From the NCBI RefSeq assembly GCF_003315595.1, contig NZ_QNQU01000012.1, positions 62,001-126,000 on the forward strand: DNA of 64,000 bases. Reading direction: 5' to 3'. Made by a program: the position numbers and the translations under genes. Numbering within the stretch: position 1 is the first letter of the stretch; each line of letters starts with the position of its first letter. This stretch comes from Pedobacter miscanthi. GTDB taxonomy: Bacteria; Bacteroidota; Bacteroidia; Sphingobacteriales; Sphingobacteriaceae. The notes below the pieces were generated by a model. The model was not told the origin of the DNA, made no database searches, and saw only the letters and a program-made list of their open reading frames with translations. Positions 8,836 to 17,772 of the stretch are shown one piece after another.

Positions 8836-9153
8836 ATGAAAGAAATATCGGTACAAGAACTAAAAGAGAAAATCGATAACAAAGAAGATTTTCAACTAAT
8901 TGATGTCCGCGAAACATTCGAGTATGAAGTTTCCAATCTTGACGGGGAAAATATTCCTTTAGGAGGGATTTTAATCGAGGCCGATAAAGTTGCCAAAGAT
9001 AAACCGGTAATTATCCAGTGCCGTAGCGGAAAAAGAAGCGCAGCTGCTGTAATGCAATTGGAACAACAGTACGGATTCGACAACCTTTACAACTTAAAAG
9101 GTGGAATTTTAGCCTGGCAGGAAGCTTTTGATCCAAATATGCCAGTATATTAA
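8836..9153 (+). CDS. single-domain rhodanese-like protein
   Basis: A 105-residue single rhodanese domain. The active-site loop CRSGKRS begins at Cys62, and the upstream LIDVRE motif (residues 21-26) is conserved, so the protein should be catalytically competent as a persulfide carrier or sulfurtransferase. There is no signal peptide, so it is cytoplasmic. It stands alone, with a -7 box immediately upstream. The natural sulfur acceptor cannot be told from context. Confidence 0.92.
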   Translation: MKEISVQELKEKIDNKEDFQLIDVRETFEYEVSNLDGENIPLGGILIEADKVAKDKPVIIQCRSGKRSAAAVMQLEQQYGFDNLYNLKGGILAWQEAFDPNMPVY

Positions 9154-9156
9154 AAT

Positions 9157-9262
9157 AATTATTGAATTTTGAATGAGAGAATGATTGAATTAGTTTAAGC
9201 TAATCCCATTCACTCATTCGAAACTCAGTCATTCTATTATTCAATCCTTCTCTCATTCAACT
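9157..9262. repeat. GAATGA / TCATTC-rich intergenic element, copy 1
   Basis: The left half is built of GAATGA/TTGAAT words (ATTGAATTTTGAATGAGAGA) and the right half of their complement (TCATTC, ATTCAAT). The region can therefore form a long imperfect stem. A related element lies inside the thiamin operon at 25608-25735. No coding potential is seen. Confidence 0.5.
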
Positions 9263-9270
9263 TTTCTATT

Positions 9271-9468
9271 GTGGGCAAAAAATTCGCTTTAAACATCTTT
9301 TATAACCTTGCCATTATCCTGTCTGTTTTTGGATTGGTTTGGTGTTATAATAACCATAAATACCTGCCTGCAGCTTTTCTGGTTGGTGTGGTATGTTGCT
9401 TGTTTTATTTCAAGTATCAGTTAACAAAAGAAATCAGGAAGTCTTTTAAAGAAAAAGATCCGAAGTAA
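9271..9468 (+). CDS. small two-helix membrane protein, unknown
   Basis: A 65-residue protein starting with GTG (MGKKFALNIFYN). Two transmembrane helices (about residues 8-25 and 31-50) are followed by a charged, lysine-rich tail. I do not recognise a characterised family. Its last 23 bases overlap the 3' end of the convergent dipeptide epimerase gene. It follows the GAATGA repeat element directly, and no clear -7 box is visible. Confidence 0.6.
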   Translation: MGKKFALNIFYNLAIILSVFGLVWCYNNHKYLPAAFLVGVVCCLFYFKYQLTKEIRKSFKEKDPK

Positions 9469-10477
9469 CCCCCTCCAGTCCTAATCCTGGCAGGTTTTTT
9501 AAAATGTATTTTCCATTTTCGAAAGCCGGATCGGTAAAAGGGTTGTTTTTAGTAAGCCATGGTCCATCCAGATCTGCCCAGTTACATAATGGCGCCAAAG
9601 CGGCGGCAGCAAGGGTTGCACAACTGGTTTCGCTCATGCAGCCAATCAGCACTTTCATGCCAAAAGAACGGCCTTTCAAAATCATCTGGTGCCCTTCGTA
9701 CATCCCACAGCTTTTCATCAGTTTTACGTTAATACCGTGATAAACGCCACGCAGTTTATCCATGTCGGTTAAACGTTGTACCGCTTCATCAGCCAATAGT
9801 GGAACCGGACTACGCTCGGTAAGCCATGCATTGCCATCAGGATTGTTTTTATCCATGGGCTGCTCAATCAAAACTACCCCCTGGTTATGCAACCAGTAAA
9901 TCAGGTCTATCGCTTTTATCTTATCTGCCCAGCCCTGGTTTGCATCCACATAAAGTGGTACATTGGTCATACTGCGGATGGTTTCGATAATTTCACGGTC
10001 GTTATCCCTGCCCAGCTTTACTTTAATCACTTTAAAAGCTTCGGCATCTTTTAGTTTTTCGCGGATTACTTCAGGCGTATCAATCCCTATAGTATAAGAA
10101 GTTACGGGCATTTTTGCCGGATCGGCACCGTAAATTTCGTAACAGGGTTTATTCAAAATTTTTCCCTGAATATCGTTAAGTGCAATATCAATAGCCGCTT
10201 TAATGGCTGGTTGGCCAGGCGCTAACCTATCGAGATAGGCGATAATTTCTGCAAAATTAAATGGAAACCGGATTTGATCCCAGTCTACCAGTTTAAGAAA
10301 AGCATTTGCACTTTCGTAACTCTCGCCCATGTAAGGCACCATAGAGGCTTCTCCATAACCTGCCACGCCTTCGTGTTCAATCTTTAGTAACATTAAGGGT
10401 GTACTGGTGCGGGTAAATTTCGAAATCGAAAAGGGATGTTTTAATTCTAATTCAAATTGCTTGCAACTAATCTTCAT
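9446..10477 (-). CDS. dipeptide epimerase (enolase superfamily, L-Ala-D/L-Glu epimerase type)
   Basis: A 343-residue enolase-superfamily enzyme. The catalytic lysine pair is K152-x-K154 (KVKLG), the metal ligands are D178 (VDANQGW), E205 (IEQPM) and D230 (LLADEA), and the opposite base is K252 (NVKLMKSCG). This two-lysine pattern is that of dipeptide epimerases, which invert the second residue of dipeptides such as L-Ala-D-Glu during murein recycling. Exact specificity is not predictable. I chose the ATG at 10477 because the longer frame begins with a non-conserved RRQLPHLFRRR stretch. Confidence 0.88.
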   Translation of the reverse strand: MKISCKQFELELKHPFSISKFTRTSTPLMLLKIEHEGVAGYGEASMVPYMGESYESANAFLKLVDWDQIRFPFNFAEIIAYLDRLAPGQPAIKAAIDIALNDIQGKILNKPCYEIYGADPAKMPVTSYTIGIDTPEVIREKLKDAEAFKVIKVKLGRDNDREIIETIRSMTNVPLYVDANQGWADKIKAIDLIYWLHNQGVVLIEQPMDKNNPDGNAWLTERSPVPLLADEAVQRLTDMDKLRGVYHGINVKLMKSCGMYEGHQMILKGRSFGMKVLIGCMSETSCATLAAAALAPLCNWADLDGPWLTKNNPFTDPAFENGKYILKNLPGLGLEGVTSDLFL

Positions 10478-10523
10478 TATCAAACGTCTTCTAAATAAAT
10501 GAGGTAATTGTCGTCTCACAAAT

Positions 10524-10531
10524 TATCTTTG
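10524..10531 (+). promoter_or_regulatory. -7 promoter box for the lipoprotein gene
   Basis: TATCTTTG matches TAnnTTTG exactly, 24 bases before the ATG at 10556. It lies in the short divergent spacer shared with the epimerase gene. Confidence 0.55.
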
Positions 10532-10555
10532 TTTATTAACGCAAACTATCCTGCC

Positions 10556-11692
10556 ATGAAAAACATTTCAAGATTACGGTATTTTATTTATTTATCCTTA
10601 ATAATTATTGGAGGATGTACCACAGGGAAAAATGCCCTTCAAAAAGGTGATTATGATTCTTCAGTTGAAAAATCGGTTAGCAGACTACAGAATTCGCCAA
10701 AAAACAGCGAAGCCATGCAGGTATTAAAAACAGCTTATGATTTAGCTTTAAAAGATCACCTTAGGAAAATCGACGAAGCTAAAATGAGTAACGATCTGTT
10801 CAGGTGGGAATCGGTGATGTACGATTACCAAAAAATCAATCAGTTGGCTGATAATATCAATAGCTGCCCTGCATGTTTGGCCATTGTGCCCAACCCCACC
10901 AGATACATCAGCGAGCTTGCCGAAAGTAAATATAATGCTGCAGCGGCAAGATACGGCTCTGGTTTGGGTTATTTAAGGGAGAATAACCGTTTATCTGCTA
11001 AAAAAGCTTATTATGAATTTGAGAAAGTGTTAAACCTTCAACCCGATTATAAAGATGCAAAAACCAGGATGGACGATGCTTATTGGGCAGCGGTAACCAG
11101 GGTTGTAGTGCAGCCGATTATTGTAAACAGTGGGATGTACAAATTGAGCGCTGATTATTTTCAACAGCAAATTGATCAGTTTATCGGAAATTATTCAAGA
11201 AATAAATTTGTACTTTTTTATGGGGAAGAGCAGGCAACCAAGCAGAAAATTGTACCTGATCAGGTATTGAGTTTAAATTTTGATGATTTTATAGTTGGTC
11301 AAACCTATGTTAAAGAAAGGGTAGAAAAACTGAAACGCGATAGTGTGGTAATTGGCGAAACGCGTGATAAAAAACCGGTTTATGGCAAGGTAAAAGCTAC
11401 CCTTAGCATTTTTGAAAAAAACATTTCTTCATCGGGTTTATTAGATATGAGCATTACCGACTGGAAAACCAGAAAGCTGGTACGCCAGCAGAAATTTCCG
11501 GGAACATTTATTTGGCGCGATAGCTGGGCGAGCTTTAATGGCGATGACAGGGCTTTAAGCAAAGAACAATTGGCTATAACAAGAAGAAAAGAGCAATTGC
11601 CACCACCACCCAGTGCCCTTTTTCTGGAATTTACCAAACCCATTTATAAACAGTTGGTAGATGATATCGGGTATTTTTATAATAATTATTAG
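10556..11692 (+). CDS. TPR-like lipoprotein of unknown function
   Basis: A 378-residue lipoprotein. The signal peptide ends in LIIIGGC, a lipobox, so it is membrane anchored. The next 170 residues are helical, with repeat-like segments (NALQKGDYDSSVEKSV, AKKAYYEFEKVLNLQPDYKDA) suggestive of tetratricopeptide repeats. The C-terminal half is beta-rich. I chose the start at 10556 because it gives the signal peptide directly. Proteins of this kind are widespread in Bacteroidota without an assigned role. A scaffold function in the envelope is inference. Confidence 0.8.
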   Translation: MKNISRLRYFIYLSLIIIGGCTTGKNALQKGDYDSSVEKSVSRLQNSPKNSEAMQVLKTAYDLALKDHLRKIDEAKMSNDLFRWESVMYDYQKINQLADNINSCPACLAIVPNPTRYISELAESKYNAAAARYGSGLGYLRENNRLSAKKAYYEFEKVLNLQPDYKDAKTRMDDAYWAAVTRVVVQPIIVNSGMYKLSADYFQQQIDQFIGNYSRNKFVLFYGEEQATKQKIVPDQVLSLNFDDFIVGQTYVKERVEKLKRDSVVIGETRDKKPVYGKVKATLSIFEKNISSSGLLDMSITDWKTRKLVRQQKFPGTFIWRDSWASFNGDDRALSKEQLAITRRKEQLPPPPSALFLEFTKPIYKQLVDDIGYFYNNY

Positions 11693-11740
11693 CCGCCTCA
11701 CCCTGGGTAAAGACCCTGCTTAACGCGCTACCTGTGCATC

Positions 11741-11760
11741 CCTCTCCTGCAGGAGAGGGA
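11741..11760. repeat. CCCTCTCCTGCAGGAGAGGG palindrome
   Basis: A perfect 20-bp palindrome between the lipoprotein gene and the next gene, flanked by CACCCTG/CAGGGTG words. It is a typical intergenic hairpin in these genomes and may also help terminate transcription, although no T tract follows. Confidence 0.5.
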
Positions 11761-11853
11761 AATGGAGGACATTGCTATATTACTTCCGCTAACAGGGTGA
11801 GGTTGTAATCCCTGCGTTAAATTAAATTATCGATATAAAGCCCTAAAAATATA

Positions 11854-12837
11854 ATGGCTAATATTGCAGTGATGAATACCGGCTTATACAATCCTTTCCA
11901 AAATTTCGATTTTTTATATAAAACCTGCTTTTTAAGTGGTAAAACCTTTAATTCGCAGGTAATACAGGTACCTTTACTCCCTAAATGGCTGTTAGCGCAG
12001 GCAGGTTTAAGCGGCGAAGAGCAAATCCAGTTTTTGGATGAGAGCATCCGTTCGTACAATACACTGGTTATTCCGGTAAACAGCGAGGTAAATGAACAGT
12101 TTTTAAATCCGCTGGAAGCCAAAATTGAAGCGGCTTTTGCGAAAGGTTACGATGCGGTTGCTGCGCTGCCCGAGTTGGATCTTTTCAACTGGATCGGCAA
12201 GTTTTTATATGGTTTTGTGTACATCGAAATGCATTCGGCCCTGCGCAAAGAAATGACTGCTGATGGTTTAAATATGTCGCAATCGTTGATGATGAAGTTC
12301 GCCAACCTGAATTTCATGATGCAAAACCTCTACACCAGTCTGGAGTTCGAAGATTTCTCGCCGTGGTCTATCACCGTTGTGAAACTGCAGGATGGAGAAA
12401 CGCCATTTAGTTTCCGCGACGAAATTAATACGCTTACTTTCTCGTTAAAAATAAAAGATTTTGGGATTATTGCCTGTTTGCAGGATAATGGTACCAATAA
12501 ACGCTATCATCAGGACATTATCAACGAAGTAAAAGGCAAAGCTTTAACAGCCGAACAGTTTGAAGAATTATGTGCCCGTTTTTATTATTCAGCCTATCTT
12601 TTTAACCGCCTGCCCGAATATACCTTTATGCCGGTTGAAGGTACTACCTATATCGAAGCCATGCCTTTGCGTGGCAACATGACCAAACCACTTTTTGATG
12701 TCTGGCAAAACAAGATATATGCACAGGTACTTGAAAATTTCTGGAAACCCTGGGGTTATGTAGTATTCGAGATTATTAAAAACCCTGATGAACCGATGAG
12801 TTTCTTCGAGAAACCGTATTTGCCTACGGCGGGATAG
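11854..12837 (+). CDS. conserved hypothetical protein, 327 residues
   Basis: A soluble protein with no signal peptide and no membrane segments. Its composition is globular, with many aromatic residues (YNPFQNFDFLYKTCFLSGKT at the start). I do not recognise a named domain. A short C/H-containing patch near residues 20-27 does not form a recognisable metal site. The frame is long, the codon use resembles that of the neighbours and there is no overlap, so it is very likely a real gene. It has no close operon partner. Confidence 0.75.
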   Translation: MANIAVMNTGLYNPFQNFDFLYKTCFLSGKTFNSQVIQVPLLPKWLLAQAGLSGEEQIQFLDESIRSYNTLVIPVNSEVNEQFLNPLEAKIEAAFAKGYDAVAALPELDLFNWIGKFLYGFVYIEMHSALRKEMTADGLNMSQSLMMKFANLNFMMQNLYTSLEFEDFSPWSITVVKLQDGETPFSFRDEINTLTFSLKIKDFGIIACLQDNGTNKRYHQDIINEVKGKALTAEQFEELCARFYYSAYLFNRLPEYTFMPVEGTTYIEAMPLRGNMTKPLFDVWQNKIYAQVLENFWKPWGYVVFEIIKNPDEPMSFFEKPYLPTAG

Positions 12838-12894
12838 GTTCTTAGTATTTAAGGTTTTTTAAAACGGATGCATAGATTTTCTTAGTGACACTTC

Positions 12895-12926
12895 CGTCAT
12901 CTCGACCGCAGCGGAGAGATCTATTT
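12895..12926. repeat. half copy of palindromic element A
   Basis: CGTCATCTCGACCGCAGCGG followed by AGAGATCTAT is one arm of the dispersed palindromic element A described at 21871. The other arm is missing. The surrounding 12838-13080 contains no recognisable gene. Confidence 0.55.
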
Positions 12927-13080
12927 CTTAAACTGCGTGCTTAGCATTCCAAAACTTGTTTAATCTGCTTTTTTATCTTTTTAGATCTGCGGGGAAATGT
13001 GGAATGCAATCGTGTTTTATTTCCCGCTGATTACGCAAAAAGCGCAGATTAAGAAAAAGGTACAGATTACCGTGATTTTG

Positions 13081-13149
13081 AGTAGAGCGGAGAGATCTAT
13101 CTCGAGATAGATCTTTCCGCTCCGCCGCGCTCCGGTCGAGATGACGACA
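13081..13149. repeat. palindromic element A, copy near 13.1 kb
   Basis: Arms AGAGCGGAGAGATCTATCTC / GAGATAGATCTTTCCGCTC surround a short loop, and the element ends with GGTCGAGATGACG. It lies between the convergent 3' ends of the 327-residue unknown gene and the rhomboid gene. Confidence 0.7.
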
Positions 13150-13182
13150 TAATGGTAGTCGGGATGACTAAACCTAGAGCAA

Positions 13183-13803
13183 CTAAATCCCCAGTTTTGT
13201 TCTGATAACGGTAAAGAAATTTTCCAAAATTCCGGGAACAAAAATAATTGTAAAAATAAGTCCTGTTAATGCGCCAAATAAGTGGGCATCGTGATTGATA
13301 TGGTCTCTTGCATTACGCGATGCATAAGCGCAATAAAATAAGTACAACACCCCAAAAATGATGGCAGGTATCGGAATGGGAATAAACATCAGGTATAGGC
13401 CTGTTAACGGGCTGTATAATATGTAGCTGAATACTACAGCACTTATTGCTCCTGATGCTCCCAAACTATTGTAGTTAAATGTGTCTTTATGCCTGAAAAT
13501 TGTAGGAATATCACTTAAAATCAGGGCAACAAAGTACATTAATCCAAAACGCCAGCTTCCCATCATGCTTTCGAGTTGAAATGCAAAGGCATAAAAGGTA
13601 AACATGTTAAAAAAAAGGTGCATCCAATCGGCATGGATTAAGCCACTCGTTAAAATGGTATAAAGGTTTCTTCCTTTTGACACGGTGTATGGGTGCAGCA
13701 TAAACTTTCCGTAAATCGAATGATCGTAGAAAGCATAAAGACTGGTAATGATCGTAAAAACGAATATTAACGATGCAACTGGTGCAATATTGAAGTATTC
13801 CAT
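13183..13803 (-). CDS. rhomboid family intramembrane serine protease
   Basis: A 206-residue protein with six transmembrane segments. The nucleophile is in NSLGASGAIS (Ser117), and the partner His is at 174 in the last-helix motif INHDAHLFGA. An upstream WMHLFFNMF (His62, Asn66) supplies the oxyanion residues typical of rhomboids, so the protease should be active. Rhomboids cleave single-pass membrane proteins within the membrane. It lies 5 bases after the M14 peptidase gene and is probably co-transcribed with it and the outer-membrane barrel gene. Confidence 0.93.
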   Translation of the reverse strand: MEYFNIAPVASLIFVFTIITSLYAFYDHSIYGKFMLHPYTVSKGRNLYTILTSGLIHADWMHLFFNMFTFYAFAFQLESMMGSWRFGLMYFVALILSDIPTIFRHKDTFNYNSLGASGAISAVVFSYILYSPLTGLYLMFIPIPIPAIIFGVLYLFYCAYASRNARDHINHDAHLFGALTGLIFTIIFVPGILENFFTVIRTKLGI

Positions 13804-13808
13804 TAGGG

Positions 13809-15548
13809 TTATTTTAAATCGAGTTTTACATCTGTAACCAAACGTGCAACCGGATATCTGTTGTGTGTTTTTTCGTAATAATCAGAATTTTTATACACAA
13901 AATCAAGTTGTGCGGCGCCATTCTTTGCAAATTCGGGATCAGCAGATTTTTTGGCCTCGAGTTTACTTTTTAAATCTGCATTATTTTTAAGCAGTTCTGT
14001 AGCGGTATCCTCAAAAACATAAGCCGAGTAATGTTCTTTCATATCCAGGATAGAATCGAAAAAATTCCAGTTAAAATACGAATCAGTGGCCTGGGGTTCT
14101 AAGGTTTCTATAATATAACGGTTAACCGGCTGGTTTACATAAACCACGTAATCGCCCGCATAATACTGCAGATTTTGCTGCAGGGTATTCAGTTTTACGG
14201 CCGAATGCAGGTAATGCCCTTCGTAAGGCCTGGTACCTGTTTTAAAATCGCTGATGTAATAACTGTCTACCGCAATTTTCTGGTCGGTTTTTAATTCCCT
14301 TAGTTTAACATTATTCAATTTAAGCAGTGCAATTACACGGTCCCAGGCTTTCGGAATAATGTAGGCAACGGGTTTCTGCACGGAAACTGCCGGTTCAAAT
14401 TTATTCCATTCCTTAATGGTTTTGGTATAAGGTTTTGTGCGGTCGTAGTATAAACGATCGGCGCCGCTTACAGTACTTGGTTTTTGTCCGGCTTCGAAAC
14501 CTTTAAAAGTTAAATCGTTTACCTCGGTTTTATTCAATTTCCACTCCAATGAAAACTCTTTTTGCAAGGCAACAGCTTCATCAGCTTTGCGTTTATTCTC
14601 CCCGATCATTTTGGCATCCCGTTCTACAATGCGGATATAATTTTCGAGCAGTTTATAAGTGGCATCCACACGCAGATCATACGATTTTAACATGTGTGTT
14701 TCGGGCATAAAACCAATGGTATTGTGCAAAGTGGTATAACCTGTTGAGTAACGAGGCGATTCGATAAAACCGGTTATTCCCGTTTCCGGTGTTTCGCCGA
14801 TCGAATTTACATAAGGGATCATCGGATAACCCAATTTCTCCATTCCGCTATACAGGTCAGGAACCAAAGTTTTGGTTAAATAAGCAGAAAGTATGGGGTT
14901 TAGCTTATCCTTTTGTGTTGGAATAAGCGTCATCACATATTGGTAATCGGCACCGTTACTGGTGTGGGTATCTACAAAGATTTCGGGCTGCCAGGTATTA
15001 AAAATCAATTGAAAGGCAGCCGAGTTTTTCGAATCGGTTTTAATAAAATCACGGTTCAGATCGAGGTTTTTGCTGTTTCCCCTAAAGCCATAAGCAACAG
15101 GGCCGTTCTGGTTGGCCCTCGATGTACCCGTACGGTTAAAACTCCCGTCGATGTTATAAAGCGGGATAATGCAAATCACTACATCTTTCGGTAATTTACC
15201 TGCCTTTAAAAGGTCGCGGGCAAGCATCATGGATGCATCTACCCCCTCAGGTTCCCCCGGGTGGATCCCGTTATTGATTAACAGGATTCTTTTGTTGCTT
15301 TTTCTGATCAGTACCGGATCAAAAACTTTATCCTGTGATAAAACCAGCAGGTGTAATGGTTTTCCAAAATCGGTATTTCCGTAAGTCAGTAATTTAGCCT
15401 CAGGATATGTTTTGGCCAGGTTTTCGTAATAAGCTATTGCAGCAGTGTAAGTTGTGGTTTCTGTTTTGCCACTTAACTCAAAGGGCGTTTTTTGTGCGGC
15501 AGCTTTTAGCCTCATTGAAAGCAAACAAAGCACAAAGAATTTTCTCAT
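13809..15548 (-). CDS. M14 family zinc carboxypeptidase, exported
   Basis: A 579-residue peptidase with a signal peptide. The M14 zinc site is visible as HPGEPEG (His96, Glu99) and FVDTHTSNG (His195), and NLDLNRDF carries the substrate carboxylate-binding residues. These proteins act on peptides in the periplasm. The C-terminal 250 residues lie outside the catalytic domain and are not recognised. It is the middle gene of a three-gene operon: barrel (30-base gap), M14, rhomboid (5-base gap). Confidence 0.9.
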   Translation of the reverse strand: MRKFFVLCLLSMRLKAAAQKTPFELSGKTETTTYTAAIAYYENLAKTYPEAKLLTYGNTDFGKPLHLLVLSQDKVFDPVLIRKSNKRILLINNGIHPGEPEGVDASMMLARDLLKAGKLPKDVVICIIPLYNIDGSFNRTGTSRANQNGPVAYGFRGNSKNLDLNRDFIKTDSKNSAAFQLIFNTWQPEIFVDTHTSNGADYQYVMTLIPTQKDKLNPILSAYLTKTLVPDLYSGMEKLGYPMIPYVNSIGETPETGITGFIESPRYSTGYTTLHNTIGFMPETHMLKSYDLRVDATYKLLENYIRIVERDAKMIGENKRKADEAVALQKEFSLEWKLNKTEVNDLTFKGFEAGQKPSTVSGADRLYYDRTKPYTKTIKEWNKFEPAVSVQKPVAYIIPKAWDRVIALLKLNNVKLRELKTDQKIAVDSYYISDFKTGTRPYEGHYLHSAVKLNTLQQNLQYYAGDYVVYVNQPVNRYIIETLEPQATDSYFNWNFFDSILDMKEHYSAYVFEDTATELLKNNADLKSKLEAKKSADPEFAKNGAAQLDFVYKNSDYYEKTHNRYPVARLVTDVKLDLK

Positions 15549-15578
15549 GCGTTAAAGCTAAGAAATGAAACGTTTTTA

Positions 15579-16310
15579 TTAAAGTGTTTTGCGATAAGAT
15601 TTAATCGTGCCGAACATGTACTTAAAGCCGATGGTATAGGTATTGTAAACATCAGGCGAGTAGTTTTTGAATTTGGTGCTCGAGTCGTTATAACCATCCA
15701 AGCCTTCGCCAAAAGTAAAATTCGATTGTGCATTGATGTTAATGACATACCTCATGTAGCCATAGCCATCGTAAATGAAATAGTTGAAGCCAAAATTTAA
15801 CGGCACCAGTAAGTTAATACTTTTATCTTCTCCCGGAAAAGGGCCATAACCAGGGTCGTAAGCTGCCCAGCTCGGTTTATACCTTACAATATCGGTTATT
15901 TTATTTTTAATGGCACCAACGCCCATCCCAACATACAAACCACGCATGTTGTACAAAAATTCACTTTTATCATAATTAACCAGTTCGCCAAGCATCAGTT
16001 TTGCATTGGCAGAAATAGCCATATATTGATTTACAAACTGGCGGTTGTGCGGATCGGTTGCAATATCGCCTCCCTGAACCATTCCATACTGACCTTCTAA
16101 ACCGAATGTTACAAATGGGGTAATATGATAATCGAACACACCATAAGCCGTATAGCCATAACTGCCTTTATAAACGTCTGTGTAAGATTTGTTAATCCCT
16201 CCGCCAAAACCGTACGACATTTTGAAATAGTTTGACTGGGCAAAAGAAAAACTTCCGATAAAAACAAGCAGAATTGTGATATATGTAGCTCTCGGCAAAT
16301 TAAAAATCAT
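15579..16310 (-). CDS. outer-membrane beta-barrel-like protein
   Basis: A 243-residue protein with a signal peptide ending at SFSFAQ. It has alternating Gly/aromatic strands (YGFGGGINKSY, YGYTAYGVFDYHI, FVTFGLEGQYG) and ends in a strand close to the C-terminus (YTIGFKYMFG), the pattern of small Bacteroidota porin-like barrels (PorT/OmpA-barrel type). The function is unknown. It is first in an operon with an M14 carboxypeptidase and a rhomboid protease. A candidate -7 box lies 13 bases upstream on the minus strand. Confidence 0.75.
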   Translation of the reverse strand: MIFNLPRATYITILLVFIGSFSFAQSNYFKMSYGFGGGINKSYTDVYKGSYGYTAYGVFDYHITPFVTFGLEGQYGMVQGGDIATDPHNRQFVNQYMAISANAKLMLGELVNYDKSEFLYNMRGLYVGMGVGAIKNKITDIVRYKPSWAAYDPGYGPFPGEDKSINLLVPLNFGFNYFIYDGYGYMRYVININAQSNFTFGEGLDGYNDSSTKFKNYSPDVYNTYTIGFKYMFGTIKSYRKTL

Positions 16311-16322
16311 ATCGTTTTTTTA

Positions 16323-16330
16323 CAAAAATA
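16323..16330 (-). promoter_or_regulatory. -7 box for the barrel-M14-rhomboid operon
   Basis: On the minus strand this reads TATTTTTG, a match to TAnnTTTG, 13 bases before the barrel gene ATG. It shares a 59-base divergent spacer with the pepT promoter. Confidence 0.5.
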
Positions 16331-16357
16331 ATATGTTTATCGAATATCTATAACTTT

Positions 16358-16365
16358 TACCTTTG
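16358..16365 (+). promoter_or_regulatory. -7 box for pepT, almost at the start codon
   Basis: TACCTTTG matches TAnnTTTG and ends only 5 bases before the ATG at 16370. If used, the pepT transcript would be leaderless or nearly so. Confidence 0.5.
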
Positions 16366-16369
16366 AATT

Positions 16370-17623
16370 ATGAGCACTTACAGCAACTTTAACAAATCTT
16401 TAGAAGAGCGTTTTATAAAATATGCAAAGATTGATACGCAATCCGATCCAAATTCACCTACCTGCCCGTCGACCCTAAAACAAAAGAATTTAGGACGTGA
16501 GTTAGTTCTTGAATTATTGGAAATCGGTATTTCTGATGCGGAAATGGATGATAACGGCTATGTGTATGGCACCATCCCTTCAAATACAGATAAGCAAATC
16601 CCGGTGATTTTTTTCTGCTCACACATGGATACTTCACCCGATAGCAGTGGCGAAAATGTAAAACCGATTATTCATGACAAATATCAAGGCCAGGACCTGA
16701 TCCTGCCTGATGATCCAAAAATAGTGATCAGAATAGCCGATCATAAAGACCTGAAACATCAGATCGGAAATGATATTATTACCGCCAGTGGAACCACTTT
16801 ATTAGGCGCCGATAATAAAGCCGGTTTAGCCGAAATTATGGAAGCTGCTAGTTTCTTCATGAAAAATCCGGAGGTAAAACATGGAACAATAAAAGTGCTT
16901 TTTACGCCTGATGAAGAAATAGGGAGAGGGGTAGACAAGGTTGACCTGAAAAAACTAGGCGCCGATTTTGGCTATACGATAGATGGTGAAACGTTGGGAT
17001 CGATAGAAGATGAAACTTTTTCAGCCGATGGCGCTGTACTTAAAATTTATGGCGTAAGTACACATCCGGGTTTTGCAAAGGGAAAAATGGAAAGCGCCAT
17101 TAAAATCCTAGCTGAAATTTTAAATACCTTACCAAAAGATACGTTAACGCCTGAAGCCACACATCAAAAAGAAGGTTTTATCCATCCGGTAAGTATGCAC
17201 GGACAGGTTGAGGAAGCAGAGGCACAATTTATCATCAGGGATTTTACCGACGAAAAACTGGCTGAACATGGCCGTTTTTTAGAGGAAACTGTAAAACAGG
17301 TATTGGCAGAATATCCAAAATCGAGTTACACTTTGGAAATTAAAGCACAATACCGCAATATGAAGCAGGTGCTGGACAAACATCCAAAAATTGTACAATA
17401 TGGAATTGAAGCGATTGAACGAGCTGGTGTAGCACCGAAACAGCAGAGTATCCGTGGTGGAACTGATGGATCGAGGCTTTCGTACATGGGGCTGCCTTGT
17501 CCGAATATTTTTGCAGGTGAACATGCTTTTCATAGCAAACAGGAATGGGTAAGTGTACAGGATATGGAAAAATCTGTGCAAACAATTATCAATATTGCCT
17601 GTATCTGGGAAGAAAAAGGCTAG
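16370..17623 (+). CDS. pepT: peptidase T (tripeptide aminopeptidase)
   Basis: A 417-residue cytoplasmic M20 peptidase that removes the N-terminal residue of tripeptides. The zinc ligands are visible: His85 and Asp87 in FFCSHMDTSPD, Asp148 in LLGADNKAG, and the Glu pair 182/183 in TPDEEIGRG. The length is normal for PepT. The gene is divergent from the barrel-M14-rhomboid operon, with which it shares a short spacer, and is probably nearly leaderless. Confidence 0.96.
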   Translation: MSTYSNFNKSLEERFIKYAKIDTQSDPNSPTCPSTLKQKNLGRELVLELLEIGISDAEMDDNGYVYGTIPSNTDKQIPVIFFCSHMDTSPDSSGENVKPIIHDKYQGQDLILPDDPKIVIRIADHKDLKHQIGNDIITASGTTLLGADNKAGLAEIMEAASFFMKNPEVKHGTIKVLFTPDEEIGRGVDKVDLKKLGADFGYTIDGETLGSIEDETFSADGAVLKIYGVSTHPGFAKGKMESAIKILAEILNTLPKDTLTPEATHQKEGFIHPVSMHGQVEEAEAQFIIRDFTDEKLAEHGRFLEETVKQVLAEYPKSSYTLEIKAQYRNMKQVLDKHPKIVQYGIEAIERAGVAPKQQSIRGGTDGSRLSYMGLPCPNIFAGEHAFHSKQEWVSVQDMEKSVQTIINIACIWEEKG

Positions 17624-17772
17624 TTTTGAGTTGGGAGTTAGGTGTTTGGAGTTGAGCGGCTGCCATACTTCAAGCACCTGACGCCAATCGCTAAACGCCA
17701 AATCAGAAAGAAATTCTTTTAATTAACAAATAATATCCCCAAAGCCCATCTTTTTGCTAATTTAGATTGCAA

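Noticed and set aside
9157-9262. GAATGA-rich region considered as a CRISPR-like array
   Set aside because: The words are too short and irregular, there are no spacers of constant length and no cas genes nearby.
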